Positions 36,768 to 47,654 of a stretch of DNA of 64,000 nt are shown one piece after another. Every line of letters begins with the position of its first letter. The first letter of the stretch is position 1. The notes beneath the pieces are model-generated. The model worked only from the letters and a program-made list of their open reading frames with translations. It had not been told where the DNA came from and did not search any database. Made by a program: the position numbers and the translations under genes. Source of the stretch: Firmicutes bacterium HGW-Firmicutes-1 (GTDB lineage Bacteria; Bacillota; Clostridia; Lachnospirales; Vallitaleaceae); the NCBI GenBank assembly GCA_002841625.1, contig PHAG01000015.1, forward strand, positions 1 to 64,000. The letters run 5' to 3'.

Positions 36768-37118
36768 ATGGATGAAAGAAGAAAGCATAAGAGATTGCCG
36801 ATCTTTTTGCAGTTGGAAATTAACAAGTTATTTAAACAGGACAATGAAATTATTGAGAACCTTGAAGAGGATATTGAGGTTATTAATATTTCGAAAACTG
36901 GATTAGGATTTTTGAGTAAGGCACAATTTCCGTTGGAATATTATTTTAATGCAAAGATAGAATTTGATAAGACACAGTTCTTTTATTGCGTACTTAAGAT
37001 TATAAGGAAAGAGGCGATTGAAGATACCGTTCTTTACGGTTGTGAGTTTGTAGGACTTGCGGAGTTTTTATCTAAAAAAGTTGATGAGTATGAAAAGTTA
37101 CTTAATCACGAAGCGTAA
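36768..37118 (+). CDS. PilZ-domain c-di-GMP-binding protein
   Basis: A 116-residue single PilZ domain with both c-di-GMP motifs: RKHKR (RxxxR, near residue 5) and NISKTG (the [D/N]xSxxG motif, about 48). It should bind the second messenger and act as a small adaptor. It sits behind the TPR cyclase with a strong ribosome site (AAGGAGGG) and before a terminator, so maker and reader of c-di-GMP are likely made from one transcript. Confidence 0.85.
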   Translation: MDERRKHKRLPIFLQLEINKLFKQDNEIIENLEEDIEVINISKTGLGFLSKAQFPLEYYFNAKIEFDKTQFFYCVLKIIRKEAIEDTVLYGCEFVGLAEFLSKKVDEYEKLLNHEA

Positions 37119-37125
37119 TATTGGC

Positions 37126-37164
37126 AAGAGGTTATTTCTAGATATAGAGATAGCCTCTTTTTTG
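37126..37164 (+). terminator. Terminator of the GGDEF-PilZ operon
   Basis: AAGAGGTTAT (37126-37135) pairs with ATAGCCTCTT (37150-37159), one G-T pair, followed by TTTTTG. Confidence 0.82.
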
Positions 37165-37307
37165 TCCAGTAAAAGTTCTACTTTCCACGAAGCATAGAAC
37201 AAAGCGTTAGATATCATAAATTATTATGTAACGGGCTGACATGCGCTTTGTTCTTGGGTAAAAGAGTTTCCATTATGACAATTCATTACATTAAAATATT
37301 ACATTTC

Positions 37308-40429
<3,122 letters not shown>

Positions 40430-40457
40430 TTGAACAGAAACATAAAAAGGTGGCATT

Positions 40458-41099
40458 ATGGGAGCTAAAGATAAGCGAGAAAAGGAACGAATAGAGGCTA
40501 TCGACAAAAGGAAAAGAGATGTCATTAACGCTGCAAAAGTTATATTCGCTGAAAAATCAATTGAAAAAACAACAATGCAGGACATTGCCATTGGTGCTGA
40601 AGTAGGTGTTGCCTCGGTTTATAGATATTATACAACTAAAATGGAATTGGTGATGGAGGTTGCAAAGGACTATTGGATAAATGAGTTATCCTATGATGAC
40701 TCCCAATTGTTCGGAACGGGTATTGAACAAACATCACAAATCATGAATCATCTTTCTCAGAAGTTCAGTGAGAATCCATCTATGCTAGTATTTATGGATC
40801 AACTGGATACATTTGTTATGAGTTGGAAGGACCAATATCCAATGGATGAATATAGCAAAATAGTGAACTATAACATACCTCTCTTAACGAGCATCATTGA
40901 AAAAGGGAAGCTAGATGGCACCATTAGAAAAGACATTCGTTCTGAAGAGGCTGGAAATACTTGTCTAGATCTTTTTATTGCGCTTGCTCAAAAACTAGTT
41001 TTAAGAGAACAGGTGTTAAAATTAAGGGATCCAATAAAAGTATCAACAGCGTTAGATGTGTATAAGGAAATGATCATTAAATATTTAGAAACAGCATAG
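40458..41099 (+). CDS. TetR-family transcriptional regulator
   Basis: A 213-residue protein with an N-terminal TetR helix-turn-helix (VINAAKVIFAEKSIEKTTMQ, then IAIGAEVGVASVYRYYTTKM, about 15-60) and an unclassified ligand domain. It starts 28 bases after the GH2 gene with AAAGGTGG, so it is probably cotranscribed and represses the palindrome at 37348. Its stop abuts the stop of the convergent response regulator with no space and no visible terminator. Confidence 0.88.
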   Translation: MGAKDKREKERIEAIDKRKRDVINAAKVIFAEKSIEKTTMQDIAIGAEVGVASVYRYYTTKMELVMEVAKDYWINELSYDDSQLFGTGIEQTSQIMNHLSQKFSENPSMLVFMDQLDTFVMSWKDQYPMDEYSKIVNYNIPLLTSIIEKGKLDGTIRKDIRSEEAGNTCLDLFIALAQKLVLREQVLKLRDPIKVSTALDVYKEMIIKYLETA

Positions 41100-41672
41100 C
41101 TAAACATCTTTAGGCGGTTTTTTCCTAGGGCCAATATCTACATCTGAAATTTTATTTACTTTTGTGTCTTTGTGTAAGTGATCAGTATTAACCATATAAT
41201 TCTGATCATACAAATCATCTTCATAATCTTCAAATAAGAAGGGGTCTTCCGTTACGTTTTGTGATGATTTTGAAGGTTTGTTTTTTGAATTCAGTTCTAT
41301 AGCTGTTAATACCTTTAAGGATAAATCATATGGATTAATAGGCTTTATTGCATAGTAAGTGATTGAATAAGGAATCGTTGCTAAAACAGCATCCTTTTTC
41401 GCGTTACCTGTTAAAACGATAATCGGGGTGTTTTTGTGTGATTTATGATCTCTAACACACTTCATCAAATCATAACCGGATTCATTTTTAAGTCCAAGAT
41501 CCATAATGATTAAATCAACAGGTTTATTGTTAACAGACAAATAATTTAACATAGTATTTCTATCACTTGCTTCAACAACGGTTAAATCATATTTTTTTAA
41601 TAAGAGCTTCACCTGATGACGTATAGTATATGAGTCATCAACAATGAGCACTACATTATTTTTAAATAACAT
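41100..41672 (-). CDS. Response regulator (receiver domain only)
   Basis: The 190-residue protein has a receiver domain in residues 1-125 with all phosphorylation residues: VDDS (acidic pair), Asp in LIIMDLGLKN (about 54), Thr in VLTGNAKK and Lys in YAIKPINP. The C-terminal 65 residues are polar and not recognised, ending in KKPPKD; they contain no DNA-binding domain. It is last in a three-gene minus-strand run with an HPt protein and a hybrid kinase, so it is the likely end receiver of that phosphorelay. Its output is unknown. Confidence 0.85.
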   Translation of the reverse strand: MLFKNNVVLIVDDSYTIRHQVKLLLKKYDLTVVEASDRNTMLNYLSVNNKPVDLIIMDLGLKNESGYDLMKCVRDHKSHKNTPIIVLTGNAKKDAVLATIPYSITYYAIKPINPYDLSLKVLTAIELNSKNKPSKSSQNVTEDPFLFEDYEDDLYDQNYMVNTDHLHKDTKVNKISDVDIGPRKKPPKDV

Positions 41673-41690
41673 AAAATCACGCCCTTAAAA

Positions 41691-42080
41691 TTATGATGTG
41701 AGGTTATAACCACGTTGCAAAAAATAATTTATAATTCCAACCTTAGCTACAGTATATGCTGCTAAGACCTGTTGCCATAAATGAAACATTTCTTTGTAAA
41801 CATAAGAATTCTTATCTTGAGTTTTTAATAAATCATCAAGTATTGTGGCCTTTTCAAAAACTTCGTTAACATAAAGGTTGGCAGAAACTCCCTTTAGATT
41901 ATGTAATAACTTTTCGGTAAAAACCATATCAAAGGAGTTTTCTTCAAAGGATTTTTCGATTTCTAATACTAGCTGATTGCATTCATCCATGAAATCTTGA
42001 TAGAGTCCGACAATATCTTCTAATGAGTCAATACCCATATCTTTTATGAACAGAGAAATATTTTCTTCCATACAATTCAC
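41691..42080 (-). CDS. HPt-domain phosphotransfer protein
   Basis: A 129-residue helical protein with the HPt motif HNLKGVSANLYV (His about 66), which carries phosphate between receivers. It lies between the hybrid kinase gene (6 bases away) and the response regulator gene (18 bases away), exactly where a relay needs it. Its 5' end overlaps no other gene and AGGTAGG precedes the start. Confidence 0.82.
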   Translation of the reverse strand: MNCMEENISLFIKDMGIDSLEDIVGLYQDFMDECNQLVLEIEKSFEENSFDMVFTEKLLHNLKGVSANLYVNEVFEKATILDDLLKTQDKNSYVYKEMFHLWQQVLAAYTVAKVGIINYFLQRGYNLTS

Positions 42081-42086
42081 CTACCT

Positions 42087-43721
42087 TTATGATTTGAGTT
42101 TACTTGCTTCAGATAACCAGTGTTGGAGCGTTTTGTGGAGGGTTTCGATTTTAACAGGTTTGGTGATATAATCGTCCATACCACACTCGATACATTTATC
42201 CTTATCCTCCTTCAGTGCACTAGCAGTTAATGCAACAATTGGAATATGTCTATTAAACAGTTCTTCTTGTTGTCTTATGATTAAGGTAGCACAAAAACCA
42301 TCCATAATAGGCATTTGGCAGTCCATAATAATGATGTCATAATCATTCTCGAAATATTCCTCTACAGCTTGCTGCCCGTTTTCTACAATATTAACCTCAT
42401 AATTTAAGTTTCTAAGCTGCATCGAAAGTAACTTTTGATTTGTTAAATTATCTTCTGCAACTAAGATTCTTGCAGTAACGTCCTTCTGAACCAATACCTT
42501 TTTATTTGTAAGACTTGTATTACCTTCAGCAATTTGATAAGGTATCGTAATTATGAAGGTGGATCCTTTTCCAACCACACTAGTCACATCAATACTTCCA
42601 TTGTGTATTTTTACTAAGGATTTACATATTGGAAGTCCAAGGCCTGTACCACCAAAGTTTCTGGTAATTGAGGCATCCTCTTGTACAAAAGGATTGAATA
42701 TTTTTTCCTTTACTTCCATAGGGAAGCCTATTCCCGTATCTTCTATCTTAAATTCTAAATTCACAGTCTTGTTGTTTATATTCTTCACACTAACAGAAAC
42801 AGTAACAGAGCCAATATGGGTAAATTTAATCGCATTACCAATGATATTGACAAGAATTTGACGCAATCTAATTGGATCACCAATCACTATAGGCATTTGA
42901 TTTGGAACAATAAAACTCAAACCAATTTTTTTAACAGAAGCTTGGTGAGAGAAAATGTTCTCTATTTCTGATAATAATTTTGGAATCTCAACTGAAACGC
43001 TTTCAAGACCCATTTGATTCGCCTCTAGTTTTGAAAAATCTAAAATTGTATTGATAATATCATATAATACACTTGCAGATTGATTTATACTGTGGATTAA
43101 GTCCTTTTGAGTCGGTTCTAAATTAGTATCAATAAGCAATTCGGACATTCCAATAATGGCATTTAATGGTGTTCTTAGCTCATGGCTCATATTTGCCAAG
43201 AACATACTTTTTGATTTGATAACATCTTCTGTCTTTTCTTTAAGAATTTCTAATTCTTTCTCTAGTTTTGAGATGTCATCTAAGTTATTAATATATAAAA
43301 TGTTACCCTTGAATTCTTCCGTATCAATAGCTTTTACTCTAAGAGAAAGATTGTGCTTTCCTGTAGAGTGTTCATACAATACTCTTTTTTCTAAAGGCAG
43401 GGTGTTTCCCATATTAAGTGATGCAGTATAGATTTTGGGTAATACATCCTTAATGGATTTGCCAACTACTGCATCTTTAATATTAAAAAAGGAAATTGCG
43501 AAAGGGTTTATATATAGTATTTCATTCGTTTGAGAATAAGCGATCACCATATCATCATAAGCTTCTAAGGCATGAAGCTGAATTAAAGAGGATGGATGGG
43601 TTGCTTTGTATGCTTCCATTTCCTTTGTATGATTATGTTGAGTTTTCCTAATAAATATGAAAGCGCCTACAAGGAAGAATAAACTAAAAAAATATGGAAT
43701 TATGTCAAATATTACTTTCAT
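42087..43721 (-). CDS. Hybrid sensor histidine kinase
   Basis: A 544-residue protein with one N-terminal membrane helix (about 5-25), a PAS domain (about 45-150, EAYDDMVIAYSQTNEILYIN), a HisKA domain with MSHELRTPLNAIIGMSEL (His about 181), an HATPase domain (N box IGNAIKFTH, G boxes DTGIGFP and GGTGLGLPI), and a receiver domain at the C-terminus (VAEDNLTNQKLL, IIMDCQMPIMDGF, LTASALKED, ITKPVK). It should autophosphorylate, pass phosphate to its own receiver and then to the HPt protein encoded next. With almost no outer domain, its signal is probably cytosolic. Confidence 0.92.
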   Translation of the reverse strand: MKVIFDIIPYFFSLFFLVGAFIFIRKTQHNHTKEMEAYKATHPSSLIQLHALEAYDDMVIAYSQTNEILYINPFAISFFNIKDAVVGKSIKDVLPKIYTASLNMGNTLPLEKRVLYEHSTGKHNLSLRVKAIDTEEFKGNILYINNLDDISKLEKELEILKEKTEDVIKSKSMFLANMSHELRTPLNAIIGMSELLIDTNLEPTQKDLIHSINQSASVLYDIINTILDFSKLEANQMGLESVSVEIPKLLSEIENIFSHQASVKKIGLSFIVPNQMPIVIGDPIRLRQILVNIIGNAIKFTHIGSVTVSVSVKNINNKTVNLEFKIEDTGIGFPMEVKEKIFNPFVQEDASITRNFGGTGLGLPICKSLVKIHNGSIDVTSVVGKGSTFIITIPYQIAEGNTSLTNKKVLVQKDVTARILVAEDNLTNQKLLSMQLRNLNYEVNIVENGQQAVEEYFENDYDIIIMDCQMPIMDGFCATLIIRQQEELFNRHIPIVALTASALKEDKDKCIECGMDDYITKPVKIETLHKTLQHWLSEASKLKS

Positions 43722-43868
43722 GGCATCACCTACTACTTATTTTATATCTCTATTCTAACAAAAAAACGGCAAGAATACAAATGGTTATTGTTGTAGAGCT
43801 CATAAAAAGTAACAAAAACACCTGATTAATCCTGTGAAAAAAAGAAAAGAAAATATCACATTATATTA

Positions 43869-43897
43869 TTTACAGCAACCAATAAAGGTGGTATAAT
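43869..43897 (+). promoter_or_regulatory. Promoter of the PHP gene
   Basis: TTTACA (43869-43874), 17-bp spacer, TATAAT (43892-43897), about 50 bases before the start. Confidence 0.78.
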
Positions 43898-43947
43898 AAT
43901 AAGGGTCTGCACATCAAATTGACAAATATTTAACAATAGGAGTCTAT

Positions 43948-44667
43948 ATGAAGCTTTCGTATGATTTTCATATACATACTGCACTTTCACCTTGTGGTGA
44001 AAACACAATGACACCAAATAACATTGTGAACATGGCGTTGTTAAATGGACTAGATGTCATTGCCATATCTGATCACAATACTTGTCAAAATGTTGAAGCA
44101 GTCATGCAAGTTGCTAAAGGTACCAAACTCCTTGTCATTCCAGGAATGGAGATTGAGACAAAGGAAGAAATACATATCGTTTGCTTATTTCAAGATCTTA
44201 AAACTGCTTATGAAATGCAGAACTGCATTTTTAACAAGCTCCCAAGTATACAAAATAAAGATCAAATATTTGGTGAACAGTTACTATTTAATTCAGAAGA
44301 TGACATAATAGGAAGAATGGACAGATTATTGGTTCAGGCTACGGAACTATCCTTAAATGAGGTTTTAAAGCTGGTACAGGAACATCATGGTGCATTTATT
44401 CCGGCTCATATCGATAGACCAAGTTATAGCATTATTTCTAACTTAGGTATGATACCAAGTAATTTGAATTTACCAACATTAGAAATTTCTAGACATGCAG
44501 ATTATGAGGCATATGTTAAACAATATTCTAATTACTCTATTCTACAATCTTCAGATGCCCATGAGCTTGGCTTTATTGGAATTTGCAATAGGCAGATCGA
44601 AGTGAATACGAAGTCCATTCAATGCATTATTGAAAGTATTAATGCTATTCCCCCGGTTAACAAATAG
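43948..44667 (+). CDS. PHP-domain metal-dependent phosphoesterase
   Basis: A 239-residue protein with PHP metal motifs DFHIHTALSPCGE, AISDHNTCQNVEA, IPGMEIETKEEIHIVCLF, and late His residues in FIPAHIDRPSYS and LQSSDAHELGFIG. Free-standing PHP proteins hydrolyse phosphoesters such as 3',5'-bisphosphates or short RNA; the substrate is not readable. It precedes the hydrogenase operon by 109 bases and has its own promoter; a functional link is not indicated. Confidence 0.85.
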   Translation: MKLSYDFHIHTALSPCGENTMTPNNIVNMALLNGLDVIAISDHNTCQNVEAVMQVAKGTKLLVIPGMEIETKEEIHIVCLFQDLKTAYEMQNCIFNKLPSIQNKDQIFGEQLLFNSEDDIIGRMDRLLVQATELSLNEVLKLVQEHHGAFIPAHIDRPSYSIISNLGMIPSNLNLPTLEISRHADYEAYVKQYSNYSILQSSDAHELGFIGICNRQIEVNTKSIQCIIESINAIPPVNK

Positions 44668-44703
44668 ACGAAAAGAGCGATTTTTTCTTGTTTTTTTTGT
44701 CTA
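44665..44703 (+). terminator. Possible terminator after PHP gene
   Basis: TAGAC and GTCTA close an imperfect stem containing A-rich and T-rich arms, with a T-run on the 3' side. The pairing is weak. Confidence 0.35.
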
Positions 44704-44710
44704 GGATAAG

Positions 44711-44725
44711 TGTTTTAATAAAACA
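44711..44725. promoter_or_regulatory. Palindrome upstream of hndA
   Basis: TGTTTTA-A-TAAAACA is a perfect 7-1-7 palindrome about 50 bases before the hndA start. It is the only clear operator-like sequence ahead of the hydrogenase genes and could bind a redox regulator such as Rex, though it does not match the usual TTGTTA / TAACAA arms well. Confidence 0.35.
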
Positions 44726-44776
44726 TTTGTCTAATTTAAATATATATTAATGCTAAATAATTAAGGAGGTTAATCA

Positions 44777-45256
44777 ATGGTTGCTAACAATCTATTAACA
44801 GAAGAAATGTATCAAGAACTAGACGCATTTATCAAAGGCCTACCAACGACTAAAGGCGAGCTTATTCGTGTGCTACATAAGGCACAAAACATATTTGGGT
44901 ATCTTCCAGCAGAAGTACAAAAGTTTGTTGCTAAAAAGCTTGATGTCCCAACTGCTAAAGTTTATGGTGTTGTAACATTTTATTCTTACTTTACAATGAC
45001 ACCAAAAGGAGAGCATGATATCGCTCTTTGCTTAGGAACTGCTTGTTATGTAAGAGGTGCCGAGAAAATTCTCGACGCGATTAAAAAAGAAATCAACATT
45101 AATGTTGGTGAAACAACTCCAGATGGTAAATTTTCAATTACTGCACTTCGTTGTATAGGTGCGTGTGGTTTAGCACCTGTTATTATGGTAGGTGAAAAAG
45201 TGTATGGTCGTATTACACCAGACATGGTAAAAGGAATTTTAGATAATTACAGATAA
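44777..45256 (+). CDS. hndA: NAD(P)-linked [FeFe] hydrogenase subunit A (NuoE-like)
   Basis: The 159-residue protein is a NuoE/HymA-type thioredoxin-fold [2Fe-2S] subunit: GYLPAEVQKFVAKKL, VYGVVTFYSYF, and four cluster Cys in LCLGTACYVRGAEKI and LRCIGACGLAPVIMV. It carries electrons between the flavin subunit and the rest of the complex. AAGGAGG precedes the ATG. It is first of four genes in the order known for Hnd-type hydrogenases. Confidence 0.93.
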   Translation: MVANNLLTEEMYQELDAFIKGLPTTKGELIRVLHKAQNIFGYLPAEVQKFVAKKLDVPTAKVYGVVTFYSYFTMTPKGEHDIALCLGTACYVRGAEKILDAIKKEININVGETTPDGKFSITALRCIGACGLAPVIMVGEKVYGRITPDMVKGILDNYR

Positions 45257-45281
45257 TTATATTTTTAAGGAGGAACAGATA

Positions 45282-45680
45282 ATGGCTAAAATCAAATCAT
45301 TTGAAGAACTTAAAAAAATCAAAGATCAAGTTCAATCTAAAGTCGACTTAAGAGAAAAAGGCGAAAATATTGATAGTTTAGTTCAAATTAGAGTGGCAAT
45401 GGCAACATGCGGTATCGCATCTGGAGCTAGAGAAATTATGAACTATATGATTGATGAATTGGCAAGTCAAGGTATTGGAAACGTAGTTGTAACACAAACA
45501 GGTTGTATGGGTTATTGTTATGCTGAACCAACCATTGAAGTAACAACACCAGGAAAAGAAGCAGTAATTTATGGTGATGTAACACAAGAAAAAGCAAAAG
45601 AAATTATTGATAACCATATAATCAATGGTGAGTTAGTAGATGGCATTATACCAATGACTCATAAAACAATTGATCAATAA
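45282..45680 (+). CDS. hndB: NAD(P)-linked [FeFe] hydrogenase subunit B ((2Fe-2S) ferredoxin-like)
   Basis: A 132-residue thioredoxin-like ferredoxin domain with Cys in MATCGIASGAREI and TQTGCMGYCYAEP, four positions in all that can hold a [2Fe-2S] cluster. It matches HndB in size and place. The first 35 residues are charged and helical. It lies 25 bases after hndA with AAGGAGG. Confidence 0.88.
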   Translation: MAKIKSFEELKKIKDQVQSKVDLREKGENIDSLVQIRVAMATCGIASGAREIMNYMIDELASQGIGNVVVTQTGCMGYCYAEPTIEVTTPGKEAVIYGDVTQEKAKEIIDNHIINGELVDGIIPMTHKTIDQ

Positions 45681-45748
45681 ATGATTTAAGTAATCAATCA
45701 ATAAGAAATAAATTATCATCTTACCGAAAAAGATTGGGAGGTTAAAAA

Positions 45749-47542
45749 ATGGCTAATTATAATATGCATATGTTGGTCTGTGCAGGAACAGGCTGTAAAT
45801 CAGCTGATTCTGATGAAATTATTGCAAACTTAGAAAAATGTGTCGAAGAAGCTAATTTGTCAGATGAAGTACAAGTATTAAAGACAGGCTGTTTCGGATT
45901 TTGCGAAAAAGGACCTGTAGTAAAAATATTACCTGATAACACATTTTACGTTCAAGTAACACCTGATGATGCTGATGAAATTATTAAAGAACACATCATT
46001 AAGGGTAGAAAAGTAGAAAGATTATTATATGTAGATCCAAAAACAGAGGAAATGGTTTCCGATTCTAAACACATGGATTTCTACAAGAAACAATTACGTA
46101 TTGCACTTAGAAACTGTGGATTAATTGATCCAGATAATATTGACGAGTACATAGCAAGAGACGGTTACCATGCTTTAGGAATGGCTTTAACTGAAATGAC
46201 ACCTCAAGAAGTAATTAAGGTTGTTAAAGATTCAGGCCTAAGAGGTAGAGGGGGCGGCGGCTTCCCAACTGGTCTTAAATGGGAAATTGCATCTAAAAAT
46301 GATGCTGATCAAAAATATGTTGTATGTAATGCTGATGAAGGAGATCCAGGTGCTTTCATGGACCGTTCTATATTAGAAGGAGACCCACATTCAGTAGTCG
46401 AAGCAATGGCTATTTGTGGTTACTCTATGGGCGCTACAATAGGTAAGGTTTATATTCGTGCAGAATATCCACTTGCAATCACACGTTTAGAAAAAGCAAT
46501 TGAAGATGCAAGAGGCTACGGTTTACTTGGCAAGGATATTATGGGTACTGGTTTTGATTTTGATATTGATCTAACCTTTGGCGCAGGCGCTTTCGTTTGT
46601 GGTGAAGAAACAGCATTAATTCATTCAATGGAAGGTGAGCGTGGCGAACCTACTACAAAACCTCCATTCCCAGCAGAATCAGGATATTGGGGTAAACCAA
46701 CTAACGTTAATAACGTTGAAACCTTTGCAAACGTACCAGTTATCTTATTAAAAGGTGCAGACTGGTTCTCGAGTATTGGTTCAGAAAAATCAAAAGGTAC
46801 AAAAGTATTTGCATTAGCTGGTAAAATTAATAACGTAGGTCTTATTGAAGTACCAATGGGTACAACACTTCGCGAAGTTATTTATGACATCGGTGGTGGC
46901 ATCAAAGACGGAAAGAAATTCAAAGCTGTTCAAACAGGCGGACCATCAGGTGGTTGCTTAACTATGAATGACTTAGATACACCAATTGACTATGACAACT
47001 TAATTGCAAAAGGATCTATGATGGGTTCAGGCGGTATGATTGTTATGGACGAAGATGACTGTATGGTAGCAGTTGCTAAATTCTACTTAGAGTTCACAGA
47101 AGAAGAATCTTGTGGTAAATGTACACCTTGTCGTGTAGGTACGAAGAGATTATCTGAGTTACTTGAGATCATTACAGAGGGTAAGGGTAAAATGGAACAC
47201 CTTGATGAGCTTAAGAGATTAAGTAGAGTAATTAAAGATACTGCACTTTGCGGACTTGGTCAAACAGCACCTAATCCAGTTTTATCAACTATGGATGCTT
47301 TCTGGGATGAATACATTGCCCATATTCAAGATGGTAAATGTCCAGCAGGACAATGTACGAACTTACTTCAATTTATTATTAGCGATACAACATGTGTTGG
47401 CTGTACAGCTTGTGTTAGGGTTTGTCCTACAAATGCGATTACAGGAACAGTTAAAAAGCCACATACAATTGATCAAGCAAAATGTATCAAATGTGGTGCA
47501 TGCTACGATAAATGTAAATTTGGAGCTATTTCAAAAAAATAA
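45749..47542 (+). CDS. hndC: NAD(P)-linked [FeFe] hydrogenase subunit C (NuoF-like flavoprotein)
   Basis: The 597-residue subunit binds FMN and NAD(P)H and, in this family, is the site of hydride exchange or electron bifurcation. In order it has an N-terminal [2Fe-2S] domain (CAGTGCKSAD, TGCFGFCEKGP), the NuoF core with RGRGGGGFPTGLKW and CNADEGDPGAFMDR, the [4Fe-4S] motif ESCGKCTPCRVGTKR, and a C-terminal two-[4Fe-4S] ferredoxin domain (CVGCTACVRVCPTNAI, CIKCGACYDKCKFGAI). All motif Cys are present. A long gap of 112 bases separates it from hndD. Confidence 0.95.
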   Translation: MANYNMHMLVCAGTGCKSADSDEIIANLEKCVEEANLSDEVQVLKTGCFGFCEKGPVVKILPDNTFYVQVTPDDADEIIKEHIIKGRKVERLLYVDPKTEEMVSDSKHMDFYKKQLRIALRNCGLIDPDNIDEYIARDGYHALGMALTEMTPQEVIKVVKDSGLRGRGGGGFPTGLKWEIASKNDADQKYVVCNADEGDPGAFMDRSILEGDPHSVVEAMAICGYSMGATIGKVYIRAEYPLAITRLEKAIEDARGYGLLGKDIMGTGFDFDIDLTFGAGAFVCGEETALIHSMEGERGEPTTKPPFPAESGYWGKPTNVNNVETFANVPVILLKGADWFSSIGSEKSKGTKVFALAGKINNVGLIEVPMGTTLREVIYDIGGGIKDGKKFKAVQTGGPSGGCLTMNDLDTPIDYDNLIAKGSMMGSGGMIVMDEDDCMVAVAKFYLEFTEEESCGKCTPCRVGTKRLSELLEIITEGKGKMEHLDELKRLSRVIKDTALCGLGQTAPNPVLSTMDAFWDEYIAHIQDGKCPAGQCTNLLQFIISDTTCVGCTACVRVCPTNAITGTVKKPHTIDQAKCIKCGACYDKCKFGAISKK

Positions 47543-47654
47543 TCTATTCAGTTATAAATTACACATGTAGACAATCGTTTTTGAAAATTGTTGAAGGTGA
47601 TTATTTATCGGAAGTATAGATTGAAATTAAATAGATAAAAAAGGAGTGTAACCC

